The notes under the pieces are model-generated. The model did not search any database. It was given only the letters and a program-made list of their open reading frames with translations, and was not told the origin of the DNA. Below, one piece after another: positions 16,228-23,928 of a DNA stretch of 34,022 nt (the stretch's first letter is position 1; the number at the start of each line of letters is the position of its first letter). The stretch is from Gilvibacter sp. (GTDB lineage Bacteria > Bacteroidota > Bacteroidia > Flavobacteriales > Flavobacteriaceae). Location: contig NZ_JABSPU010000010.1 in the NCBI RefSeq assembly GCF_013214815.1, forward strand, positions 1-34,022, given 5' to 3'. Both the position numbers and the translations under genes were made by a program.

Positions 16228-16887
16228 TTAATTCAACGCTTTAAACAGCAGAATAAAGGGTGAAATTTCAAGTGCGCAAAGATATAAAATAAAATAGAAG
16301 AAATTGCGAAAAATAAGGTTTTCGTTGTTTTTGTAGCTGTAAATCAGCCCCATGAGGTAACCCAGTGTGGCAAGACCACCGGCAACATATAAGACCCAAG
16401 GATTCTTTAAGGGTCCAAAGTAGTATACAACACTGGCCAGCAAAAGGCCAAGCCCAATCAGATTCAGGAAGTTTAATTTTTCAAAAACATAGGCCTGAAC
16501 CAAATTTTCAAGTTTAAAAACGATCCCGATCAATCGTGTCAAAATAAGTTTGGCGCTAAAAAAGGCAAAGATTCCCGCTGTCATTTGCAAAAACAGTGCA
16601 ATTCCAAGTGTTTTTTGCGGCTGAATCCCTTCGGCTAATAAAGCCAAGAACAAACCTGCTCCAATCAAACCAACAACAAACAAAAGCAAACTAAAAGGGT
16701 TAGCCGTATTTTGATGCTTCCCAGATAGAATGAAGTATCTATTGGTATAAGGCAATTGCAAGAAGCTTCTAAAACTCTCACGATAATTATAGGCTGCAAC
16801 CGACATCACGATCAAACATCCGACAACCAGGCTGATGATCCAAGTGTCGGAATTGATTTCACGAAGATTAAGTTGGCTTATTTCCAC
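16228..16887 (-). CDS. DUF4271 family membrane protein
   Basis: A 219-residue protein with about six membrane helices, at roughly 17-34, 65-88, 95-117, 138-156, 164-185 and 195-216. The first half holds YRESFRSFLQLPYTNRYF between helices 1 and 2. This layout, the size and the position just before hemD fit DUF4271 of Bacteroidota; the function is unknown. The reading frame is closed by a TAA two codons upstream of 16887. The only start that keeps the first helix with its usual N-terminal tail is the GTG at 16887; the next ATG is 27 codons in. Confidence 0.8.
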   Translation of the reverse strand: MEISQLNLREINSDTWIISLVVGCLIVMSVAAYNYRESFRSFLQLPYTNRYFILSGKHQNTANPFSLLLFVVGLIGAGLFLALLAEGIQPQKTLGIALFLQMTAGIFAFFSAKLILTRLIGIVFKLENLVQAYVFEKLNFLNLIGLGLLLASVVYYFGPLKNPWVLYVAGGLATLGYLMGLIYSYKNNENLIFRNFFYFILYLCALEISPFILLFKALN

Positions 16888-16967
16888 GAGTTAAAGGTAG
16901 GTTAAATGCGGCTTTTATAGGACTCATCAATTACAAAAATCTTCACATTTCTTTAGTCGAAAACAAC

Positions 16968-16975
16968 TACATTTG
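16968..16975 (+). promoter_or_regulatory. -7 promoter box (TACATTTG) for the glycosyltransferase-dihydroorotase operon
   Basis: This is an exact TAnnTTTG match, 13 bases before the ATG at 16989, so the untranslated leader would be very short. No clear -33 TTG is present. Confidence 0.5.
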
Positions 16976-16988
16976 CCTCAAAACAGGC

Positions 16989-17720
16989 ATGTCAGACGGA
17001 CTTGTAGTCATACCCACTTATAATGAGGCAGAGAATATCTCTCGCCTGCTGCGCAATGTGTTCTCCTTGCAGCGAGCACTAGACGTATTGGTGGTAGATG
17101 ATAATTCTCCTGACGGAACAGCTCAGATTGTAAAGGACCTGCAAAAGGAATATGCCGGTCGGTTATTCTTGGAGCAACGCGAGGGAAAGCAAGGTTTGGG
17201 TACAGCCTATATCCACGGCTTTACATGGGCGTTGTCTCGTGATTACGGGTATATTTTTGAAATGGATGCCGATTTCTCCCACAATCCCAATGATCTGTTA
17301 CGCTTGTACAATGCCTGCGCTAAACAGGGTGCTGATCTAGCTGTTGGATCTCGGTATAAAACGGGAGTGAATGTGGTCAATTGGCCTATGAGTCGGGTGC
17401 TTTTAAGCTGGATTGCTTCTAAATACGTACGATTCATTACCCGAATGAAAGTCTGCGATACCACTGCTGGATTTGTGTGTTATAAGCGTGAAGTCTTGGA
17501 AGCAATACAATTGGACAAAATACGCTTTGTGGGCTATGCGTTTCAGATAGAAATGAAGTACAAAGCCTACTTATTAAATTTTAAAATCACAGAGGTTCCC
17601 GTTATCTTTACCGACCGAACTCAGGGGGAGTCTAAGATGAGTAAGGGAATCATATCCGAAGCCATATTTGGCGTGATAGGAATGAGGCTCAAACGCCTAT
17701 TTGGACGTTTGGAGCTCTAG
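16989..17720 (+). CDS. Polyprenol monophosphomannose synthase-like family 2 glycosyltransferase
   Basis: A 243-residue GT-A enzyme close to dolichol/polyprenol-phosphate mannose synthases. Motifs in order: VVIPTYNEAENISRLL at the N-terminus, VVDDNSPDGTAQIV, GLGTAYIHGF, the metal-binding EMDADFSHNPNDL, DLAVGSRYKTGV, and VPVIFTDRTQGESKMSK near the end. These are all DPM1 signatures. There are no C-terminal membrane helices, so it is the soluble or peripheral form. It probably transfers a sugar from a nucleotide donor to a lipid phosphate carrier at the inner membrane; the sugar is uncertain. It is the first gene of an operon with dihydroorotase and DUF4296. Confidence 0.92.
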   Translation: MSDGLVVIPTYNEAENISRLLRNVFSLQRALDVLVVDDNSPDGTAQIVKDLQKEYAGRLFLEQREGKQGLGTAYIHGFTWALSRDYGYIFEMDADFSHNPNDLLRLYNACAKQGADLAVGSRYKTGVNVVNWPMSRVLLSWIASKYVRFITRMKVCDTTAGFVCYKREVLEAIQLDKIRFVGYAFQIEMKYKAYLLNFKITEVPVIFTDRTQGESKMSKGIISEAIFGVIGMRLKRLFGRLEL

Positions 17721-17743
17721 TCGCCCCTCTGTAATACCAAACA

Positions 17744-19084
17744 ATGAGAGATATACTGATAAAGAACGCCCAAATTGTCAATGAGGGGCAGGTGAGCAAA
17801 GGAGATGTACTCATAAGCGGTGAGCGAATTGCTGAGGTTGCCGATAGTATAAGTGTAAAATCTGCGGATACTAAAGTGATCGATGCCGACGGTTCCTACC
17901 TGATCCCGGGTATGATTGATGATCAGGTGCATTTTAGAGAGCCTGGACTTACCCATAAAGCTGATATTGAAAGTGAATCTAAAGCCGCTATAGCGGGAGG
18001 GATCACTACTTTTATAGAACAACCCAATACTATTCCGCAAGCAACTACCATTAAGTTGTTGGAGGAGAAATTCAGCCGAGCGTCTGAGGTTTCTTGGGCC
18101 AACTATTCTTTTATGTTTGGCGGTACCAATGACAATTTGGAAGAATTGAAGCAAGTGGATCCACATAAAGTGGCGGGTATCAAACTCTTTTTAGGTTCTT
18201 CTACAGGAAATATGTTGGTAGATGATCCTGAGGTGTTAGAGGCGATTTTCTCCAGCACCAGCCTTAGAATTTCTGTACACTGTGAGGACGAGCAAACCAT
18301 TCGTGAGAATTTAGCCAAGCACAAGGAGATCTATGGAGACGATATTCCCATGGAATTACACCCCGTGATCCGAAGCGAAGAGGCTTGTTATATCTCTTCA
18401 AGTCAGGCAGTTGCTTTGGCTAAGAAGACCGGAGCGCGTTTGCATGTATTCCATCTTTCCACGGCTAAAGAAACTAAACTCTTCAGCAATAAAAAGGCCT
18501 TAAAGGATAAACAAATTACTGCCGAGGTTTGCGTGCACCACCTGCACTTTACGGACGCAGACTATAAAACCAAAGGCTCCAAGATCAAATGGAACCCAGC
18601 GGTAAAGACTGCCAAGGACAAAGAAGGACTTTGGAAAGCGCTGCTTAACGATAAGATTGACGTGATTGCTACAGACCACGCACCGCATACGGTAGAAGAA
18701 AAGGCCAATCCTTATACTTCTGCCCCATCTGGTGGACCTTTAGTACAGCACGCTGTTGTTGCCCTTATGGAGTATGTGCATCAAGGAGTGATCTCTGTAG
18801 AGAAGTTGGTGGAGAAAATGTGTCACAATCCTGCTATTCTTTTCGAGATCGCAGATCGTGGTTACATCCGCGAGGGTTATAAAGCGGATTTGGTGTTGAT
18901 CGATCCTAGTGCGCCTTGGACTGTGAACAAGGACAATATCATGTACAAATGCGGATGGTCTCCTTTTGAAGGAACCAGCTTTAAATCTCGAGTTACGCAT
19001 ACCTTTGTCAACGGTACCTTGGCTTATGAGAATTTTAATCTTTTGGAGAAACCCAAAGCAGAGCGTTTGACCTTTAATCGTTAA
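17744..19084 (+). CDS. pyrC: Dihydroorotase
   Basis: A 446-residue zinc amidohydrolase that interconverts N-carbamoyl-aspartate and dihydroorotate in pyrimidine synthesis. It shows the metal-binding block GMIDDQVHFREPGLTHK (H63; R65 for substrate), the AAIAGGITTFIEQPNT segment, GIKLFLGSSTG with the probable carboxylated lysine region, HVFHLSTAKE and DVIATDHAPHT. Length and motif order fit the long class I family, to which allantoinase and dihydropyrimidinase also belong. The naming as dihydroorotase rests on overall resemblance to flavobacterial PyrC-type proteins, so the gene symbol is less certain than the family. It follows the glycosyltransferase by 23 bases. Confidence 0.88.
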   Translation: MRDILIKNAQIVNEGQVSKGDVLISGERIAEVADSISVKSADTKVIDADGSYLIPGMIDDQVHFREPGLTHKADIESESKAAIAGGITTFIEQPNTIPQATTIKLLEEKFSRASEVSWANYSFMFGGTNDNLEELKQVDPHKVAGIKLFLGSSTGNMLVDDPEVLEAIFSSTSLRISVHCEDEQTIRENLAKHKEIYGDDIPMELHPVIRSEEACYISSSQAVALAKKTGARLHVFHLSTAKETKLFSNKKALKDKQITAEVCVHHLHFTDADYKTKGSKIKWNPAVKTAKDKEGLWKALLNDKIDVIATDHAPHTVEEKANPYTSAPSGGPLVQHAVVALMEYVHQGVISVEKLVEKMCHNPAILFEIADRGYIREGYKADLVLIDPSAPWTVNKDNIMYKCGWSPFEGTSFKSRVTHTFVNGTLAYENFNLLEKPKAERLTFNR

Positions 19085-19638
19085 TGAAGCAGATCGGATA
19101 CATAGCAATGGCTTTACTTTTATGGCAGTGCCAGGATATCCAGTATCCGGAGGCTCCGGACAACCTCATTGATCGGGCGACCATGATTGAGGTCTACACA
19201 GATGCCTATTTGGCCAATGCTTCTAAGAATTTCAACCGAACTGTTTTGTTGCGAGAACAAGTCGCGCTAACAGAATACGTCTACAAAAAATACGGGATTG
19301 ACAGTTTGCAATACGAGCAAAGCAATGCCTATTACAGTGCAGATCTGGACAATTACAAAAAAATGTTTGAGCAGGTTCAGCTGAACATCAATGAACGCTT
19401 TGCCGTGGTAGATTCCATAGTTACTCTGGAAGAGGAACGCAAGAAACGCGAACGCGATTCCATGCGCGAGGTTAACAAGCGCCGTAGAGACAGCTTAGGT
19501 TTAGGTGGCAAAGACAGTTTGGATGTAGATTTGGACAAACCAGAACATCCTGCGGATTCCATCACAAAACCAGAGGCTGCTAAACGTACATTGCAAGGAG
19601 AGATCACACCGCGTTCTAAGGACGATTCTCAGCGGTAA
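19084..19638 (+). CDS. DUF4296 family lipoprotein
   Basis: A 184-residue protein with a lipoprotein signal (LLLWQC; Cys16), so it is lipid-anchored in the envelope. Residues about 25-115 (NLIDRATMIEVYTDAYLANA, then VYKKYGIDSLQYEQSNAYYS, YKKMFEQV) are the helical DUF4296 domain. The tail at 115-184 is highly charged, rich in Glu, Arg, Lys and Asp, and probably disordered. Its ATG overlaps the dihydroorotase stop as TAATG. The 3' end overlaps the convergent epimerase gene by 23 bases. The function is unknown. Confidence 0.85.
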   Translation: MKQIGYIAMALLLWQCQDIQYPEAPDNLIDRATMIEVYTDAYLANASKNFNRTVLLREQVALTEYVYKKYGIDSLQYEQSNAYYSADLDNYKKMFEQVQLNINERFAVVDSIVTLEEERKKRERDSMREVNKRRRDSLGLGGKDSLDVDLDKPEHPADSITKPEAAKRTLQGEITPRSKDDSQR

Positions 19639-20629
19639 ACGCCGCACAAATTCGATCTAGACTTTCTTCAATAGGCGTAAAGCTGAAATCCAATTCTGTT
19701 TTTATCTTTTCACTGGAATAATTGGAAACGGAGTACAAGGAAGGTATTAATGCAAAGGAGAGCTTTTGTTCTGTTCCAAGCAGACGACTTTTAATACCAT
19801 CCAGAAAGGCTAAAACGTACATCATAATTTTTGGAACAGCAGTTTTTGGCGGCTTTTTACCAAGTCTACTTCCGAGTAAACCAAAAAGCTCTTTATACTC
19901 GAGGTTTCTAACTGCAAGCAGGTACTTCTGTCCATCGGCTTTTGGGTCATTAGCAGCAAGAATGCTCGCCCGCACCACATCTTTAACATCCACAAAACCA
20001 GAACCTCCGGGCGTGTAAAACGGAACGCCATGAGCTGCTCGTTTAATAATGCTACCGCTGGCGGAATCCCAATGGCCTTCTCCCAAAATAACAGCTGGGA
20101 GCACCATACTAACTTGCAGCCCTTCTTGCCCGCCTCGCCAAATTTCCATTTCGGCTCCGTATTTAGAAATGGCGTAAACGCTTCCGGGTTGTTGCGGATT
20201 CCATTCGGTTTTCTCTGTAGTAGGTTGATCTCCTAAGGGAGTGCCTAAGGTGGCGACCGAACTTATATGACACAGTTTCTTTACTCCAGCGCCTAATGCG
20301 ACATTGACCAAATTTGCAGTACCTTCAATATTGACCTTTCGGAGTTTTTTGCGTTGCCGCGGATCAAAACTGATGTAGGCTGCACAATGATAGATCTGTG
20401 AAATGCCTTGACATGCTTTTTCTAAGGAGATAAGATCGAGCAGGTCTGCTTGGACCCATTCCAGTTTGTGTTGTTGGGCTTTGGCAGCTTCATTTTTGCT
20501 GAGTAAATCCAAAACGCGATTCTGGCCTGCCTGGTCACGATAAATGGCGCGAACCGCTTCTTGCTGCTCCAACAATTGACACAGCAAGTGACTCCCAACC
20601 AAACCTGTAGCTCCTGTCACTAGAATCAT
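19616..20629 (-). CDS. NAD-dependent epimerase/dehydratase family protein
   Basis: A 337-residue extended short-chain dehydrogenase/reductase. The cofactor motif is MILVTGATGLVGSHLL, the strand block is YHCAAYISFDP, the catalytic Ser is in CHISSVATLG, and YAISKYGAE holds Y152 and K156 of the active site. PAVILGEGHWDSASGS and GFVDVKDVVRA are typical of the dihydroflavonol-reductase-like or hydroxysteroid-dehydrogenase-like branch. It is cytoplasmic; the substrate is unknown. It is a single gene, divergent from tyrS and convergent with the DUF4296 gene. Confidence 0.9.
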   Translation of the reverse strand: MILVTGATGLVGSHLLCQLLEQQEAVRAIYRDQAGQNRVLDLLSKNEAAKAQQHKLEWVQADLLDLISLEKACQGISQIYHCAAYISFDPRQRKKLRKVNIEGTANLVNVALGAGVKKLCHISSVATLGTPLGDQPTTEKTEWNPQQPGSVYAISKYGAEMEIWRGGQEGLQVSMVLPAVILGEGHWDSASGSIIKRAAHGVPFYTPGGSGFVDVKDVVRASILAANDPKADGQKYLLAVRNLEYKELFGLLGSRLGKKPPKTAVPKIMMYVLAFLDGIKSRLLGTEQKLSFALIPSLYSVSNYSSEKIKTELDFSFTPIEESLDRICAAFTAENRP

Positions 20630-20704
20630 ATTGCGAATTTACTGTAATATGGCCGAATACCGCTAAAAATGCGGTTGTGACTTTCATATTGAAAAGTGGA
20701 CGGC

Positions 20705-20712
20705 TATCTTTG
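20705..20712 (+). promoter_or_regulatory. -7 promoter box (TATCTTTG) for tyrS
   Basis: This is an exact TAnnTTTG match, 16 bases before the ATG at 20729. Its position argues against the upstream in-frame GTG at 20696, which would precede the transcription start. Confidence 0.55.
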
Positions 20713-20728
20713 TCCAAAATTTAATGCG

Positions 20729-22027
20729 ATGCCGAGCAATTTTGTAGAAGAACTGCAATGGAGAGGGATGATCCACGATGTGATGCCCGATACAGAAGAA
20801 CACCTAAATGAGGCCATGAGAGCGGCCTACGTAGGCTTTGATCCTACCGCAGATTCGCTGCATATTGGAAACTTGGTGCCCATTATGCTCTTGGCACACT
20901 TTCAACGTGCAGGTCATAAGCCTGTTGCTTTGGTTGGAGGTGCAACGGGAATGATCGGTGATCCATCTGGAAAGTCCAGCGAGCGTAACTTGCTTGATGA
21001 GGCTACGCTGCGTCGCAATCAAGAATGCGTACGCGCTCAATTGTCGCACTTTTTGGACTTTGATTCCGGAACTGAGAATCAGGCGGTGATGGTAAATAAC
21101 TACGACTGGATGAAAGAATTCTCTTTTTTGGATTTCATCCGCGATGTTGGAAAGCACATTACTGTAAACTATATGATGGCCAAAGATTCTGTGAAGAATC
21201 GTCTCACAGGAGAAGGCGCGCAAGGAATGTCCTTTACCGAGTTTACCTATCAGCTTGTTCAAGGTTATGACTTTTTACACCTCTATCAAAACGAAGATTG
21301 CACCCTTCAAATGGGCGGTAGCGATCAGTGGGGAAATATCACCACGGGAACAGAATTGATTCGTAGAATTGGCGGTGGAAAAGGTTTTGCTTTGACCTGT
21401 CCGTTGATCACCAAGAGTGATGGAAGCAAGTTTGGGAAGAGTGAAGGCGGAAACGTTTGGTTGGATCCAAAACGAACGTCTCCTTACAAATTCTACCAGT
21501 ACTGGATCAACTCCGCAGACGCGGACGCAGAAAAATACATCAAGATCTTTACTTTCCTGGATCAGCAGACGGTGGAATCTTTAATTGCTGAGCATAAAGA
21601 GCAGCCGCATATGCGTTTGTTGCAAAAGCGTTTGGCAGAGGAGGTGACCACTACCGTTCACGGCAAAGAAGCCTTAGAGCAAGCCGTTGCGGCATCAAAC
21701 ATACTCTTTGGAAAATCTACGGCTGATAGTCTCCGTACTTTGGATGAACAAACCTTCTTGGATGTGTTCTCTGGAGTGCCTCAAGCTGAACTTTCTCGTG
21801 CGATTTTAGAAGAAGGAGTAGATATGATCGCAGCTTTGGTAGAGCATTCTGACTTTTTAAAATCAAACGGTGAGGCGCGCCGCGCCCTCAAGGAAAACTC
21901 CATTTCTGTGAATAAGGAAAAGGTAAATGAATCCAAGACCTTAAACGCATCGGACTTAATAAACAACAAGTTTATACTGCTGCAACGCGGAAAGAAGAAT
22001 TATTTGGTCTACAAGATCAACGATTAA
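20729..22027 (+). CDS. tyrS: Tyrosyl-tRNA synthetase
   Basis: A 432-residue class I synthetase that charges tRNA-Tyr. The HIGH-type motif is in [17 protein letters not shown]. The tyrosine pocket includes [31 protein letters not shown] and [18 protein letters not shown]. The KMSKS-equivalent loop is [13 protein letters not shown]. The C-terminal part (about 365-432) is an S4-like RNA-binding domain with [18 protein letters not shown] start at the ATG at 20729 because it gives the family start [17 protein letters not shown] and follows the -7 box. The frame also allows a GTG at 20696. A strong terminator follows directly. Confidence 0.96.
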   Translation: MPSNFVEELQWRGMIHDVMPDTEEHLNEAMRAAYVGFDPTADSLHIGNLVPIMLLAHFQRAGHKPVALVGGATGMIGDPSGKSSERNLLDEATLRRNQECVRAQLSHFLDFDSGTENQAVMVNNYDWMKEFSFLDFIRDVGKHITVNYMMAKDSVKNRLTGEGAQGMSFTEFTYQLVQGYDFLHLYQNEDCTLQMGGSDQWGNITTGTELIRRIGGGKGFALTCPLITKSDGSKFGKSEGGNVWLDPKRTSPYKFYQYWINSADADAEKYIKIFTFLDQQTVESLIAEHKEQPHMRLLQKRLAEEVTTTVHGKEALEQAVAASNILFGKSTADSLRTLDEQTFLDVFSGVPQAELSRAILEEGVDMIAALVEHSDFLKSNGEARRALKENSISVNKEKVNESKTLNASDLINNKFILLQRGKKNYLVYKIND

Positions 22028-22031
22028 TAAG

Positions 22032-22063
22032 AAAAGCCCGCTCCTATCGAAGCGGGCTTTTTT
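22032..22063 (+). terminator. Rho-independent terminator after tyrS
   Basis: AAAAGCCCGCT (22032-22042), loop CCTATCGA and AGCGGGCTTTT (from 22051) form a perfect 11-base-pair stem ending in a run of Ts to 22063. It starts 5 bases after the tyrS stop. Confidence 0.92.
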
Positions 22064-22364
22064 CTAACCAACTAATTAACTAACCAAATTATGAAGGGTG
22101 CCCAAAATATGCAATAGAAAATCTATTGCGTATTGAAATCACTTCAAAACCAAACGATTAACTGTGTTTTTATATTTAACCATAGCTCTGCTATGCTGAA
22201 ATACAGAAAACACTTGGTTTTTTTGTGCTTTCAAATCCTCACTACGACCTTCTAGCTCATAGTTTGGGCATAACTTTTCTTTCTCATATGAAACGCGTCT
22301 TAGCAGCGCGATTAAAAAGTTACTTTCTCATTCTTGGGTAGTCAGTCGGATATAATTTAATTCC
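22064..22364. other. AT-rich gene-free stretch with two hairpins and a possible second terminator
   Basis: This is the gap between the convergent tyrS and DUF350 genes. It opens with a direct repeat of CTAACCAA (22064-22071 and 22080-22087), then an 8-codon open frame, MKGAQNMQ, at 22091-22117. A perfect 8-base-pair hairpin lies at 22111-22129 (GCAATAGA, loop AAA, TCTATTGC). A longer interrupted stem at 22164-22213 has an outer arm GTGTTTT/AAAACAC, a middle arm TATTT/AAATA and an inner arm CATAGC/GCTATG with loop TCT. Seven Ts follow it at 22218-22224. This looks like a second terminator, which would suit a small transcript or read-through from tyrS. I see no protein-coding gene. Confidence 0.5.
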
Positions 22365-22877
22365 TTACAAAAAATTTGACACCTCTGGAAAAGGGACCAT
22401 GGTGCTGATCAAAACAGCAATGGAATTTTTCACAATAAGGGTAATGGATACCAGTAAACTCGCCACCATGGTTGCTACGGAGGCGTTGTTGTTTTTAATG
22501 GATTCAAACTCATTGATGCCTTTGGTCAAGGCAGAGAATAAGAGGAACACAGCTCCGTTGATCAAAACTGCAATGATAAAGCCAACGGTCAAACTCAAGC
22601 CCGCGTAGGTCAAAACTTGTCCGGTGCTCAGGCCTGGGTCTTGGACAACTGCCGTGCGAATTACGTTGGTAATGGAAGGAACCAACTCGCTCAGAATTAA
22701 TCCGATGGAAATAAAGATCCCCGCACAGAAAATAGCAAAAGCCTGATTGGAAGCTTCCAAGGCTTCATTGCGAAAGAAAAACAGTTTGAGCAGTTTAAAG
22801 CTCATAAAAAAGATACCTACAGAGAGGATCAGACCAATAACGATCTCTAAAACGGATAGATAAAACAAGTTGTCCAT
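22365..22877 (-). CDS. DUF350 (YjfL-like) membrane protein
   Basis: A 170-residue protein with four membrane helices at about 6-29, 44-66, 86-113 and 136-160. The two halves look alike: each has a polar motif (RNEALEASNQAFAIFCAG; INEFESIKNNNASVATMV) just before its second helix, as in the duplicated DUF350 family. The function is unknown. The gene begins 7 bases after the stop of the transglutaminase-like gene and is the last gene of a three-gene operon starting at 24903. Confidence 0.7.
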   Translation of the reverse strand: MDNLFYLSVLEIVIGLILSVGIFFMSFKLLKLFFFRNEALEASNQAFAIFCAGIFISIGLILSELVPSITNVIRTAVVQDPGLSTGQVLTYAGLSLTVGFIIAVLINGAVFLLFSALTKGINEFESIKNNNASVATMVASLLVSITLIVKNSIAVLISTMVPFPEVSNFL

Positions 22878-22884
22878 AAACCAA

Positions 22885-23928
22885 TTATTTACTTCTTAAT
22901 ACGATGTTCCAATGCGAAAGGTCATTCATGCTTGCGCCCATTTGACCAATTCGGAAATATTTTGAGGTGGTCTCCCACACATAATAGCGTTTGCCACGCC
23001 AGACCTTGTATTGACCGCTGGCGGGTATGTTTAATCCGAGCACAGAGTGACGGTAAAAATTACTGTTCAAGATTGCCACGTCATAGTCAAAGTGTTTGAG
23101 TACGCTATAGATCAAAACTGTACGCGTGTCACAATCTCCCTTTAGTGTTGCGATAAATTCTACTGGAGCCTGAATACCAAATTGTTTATTGCCAATACAA
23201 CACTCCGGGCAGTTTTCAAGTACTTCAGATATGGTCTCATCACTGTACTGATCTGCCGGGAGGCAAGCCCCAGAAAAGACCAGCGCATACGGGATGTCTT
23301 GGATACAAGTGGTGACCATCTGCGCAAATTCCATTTGATTGAGCTGATGCTCCTGTTGCAAAAGCGCAAAGGTTTCAAAAAGTAACTCCAAACTGTCTTC
23401 ATTGCGACTTTCTAAAAAGGCATAGAGTTCCCCCCAAAAAAGCTCCGGATCCCCGCGATGTTGGTACTGAGCAGATAGGTCTTTGAGGCTGGCATAATCT
23501 TCTTGAGTAACACGCAATGAGCCTTCATAGGCGTTCCCAGCATTGTCCTTCCAACTTCTATAAGAACTCCAAATAGGCACCGCTTGCTCATTAACGTACA
23601 GGGTGTCTGCCGAAACTACGTTTTCTTCTGAGTATTCATAGCTGTAGGTTTGGGTGTGTTTGGCGACCTTGTTGAGAAAACCTGCAAAACAGAATACTAC
23701 GACCAGTATAAAAATCAGCCTGTAGCGAATCCTTGAATTAAGACTTGATTCCTCTTTGGGTTTGAGCATTTGCTTAACCAACCAACTACAAGCCACAACG
23801 GCAATGAAGTAAATTATGCCAGGGCGAACTCCAAAGGCGTACAGAAAGCCAAAGACAGCCACTGTGATCAGCAGTAAAAGTACGAGCCACAAACAGCCTC
23901 TAGCTAGAGTGTCCGATGATTTACTCAT
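22885..23928 (-). CDS. Membrane protein with transglutaminase-like cysteine hydrolase domain
   Basis: A 347-residue protein. Two or three membrane helices (about 12-32, 36-54 and 69-87) are followed by a large soluble domain. Residues about 200-325 have a transglutaminase-like core: VTTCIQDIPYALV, then KGDCDTRTVLIYSVLKHF with the probable nucleophile C266, FYRHSVLGLN with H294, and YYVWETT with E319 in the place of the usual Asp. A cysteine cluster (C240, C243, C244) lies just before the core and could form disulfides or bind metal. It probably faces the periplasm. The start codon directly follows the stop of the LuxE-like gene (TAA then ATG). The substrate is unknown. Confidence 0.7.
   Translation of the reverse strand: MSKSSDTLARGCLWLVLLLLITVAVFGFLYAFGVRPGIIYFIAVVACSWLVKQMLKPKEESSLNSRIRYRLIFILVVVFCFAGFLNKVAKHTQTYSYEYSEENVVSADTLYVNEQAVPIWSSYRSWKDNAGNAYEGSLRVTQEDYASLKDLSAQYQHRGDPELFWGELYAFLESRNEDSLELLFETFALLQQEHQLNQMEFAQMVTTCIQDIPYALVFSGACLPADQYSDETISEVLENCPECCIGNKQFGIQAPVEFIATLKGDCDTRTVLIYSVLKHFDYDVAILNSNFYRHSVLGLNIPASGQYKVWRGKRYYVWETTSKYFRIGQMGASMNDLSHWNIVLRSK

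Noticed and set aside
17717-18166. Minus-strand open frame of 149 codons opposite the dihydroorotase start
   Set aside because: Its sequence has no recognisable motif and it is covered by the DPM1-like and dihydroorotase genes, both with clear motifs.
20804-21262. Minus-strand open frame of 152 codons inside tyrS
   Set aside because: It is opposite conserved tyrS catalytic motifs and lacks any protein-family signal.
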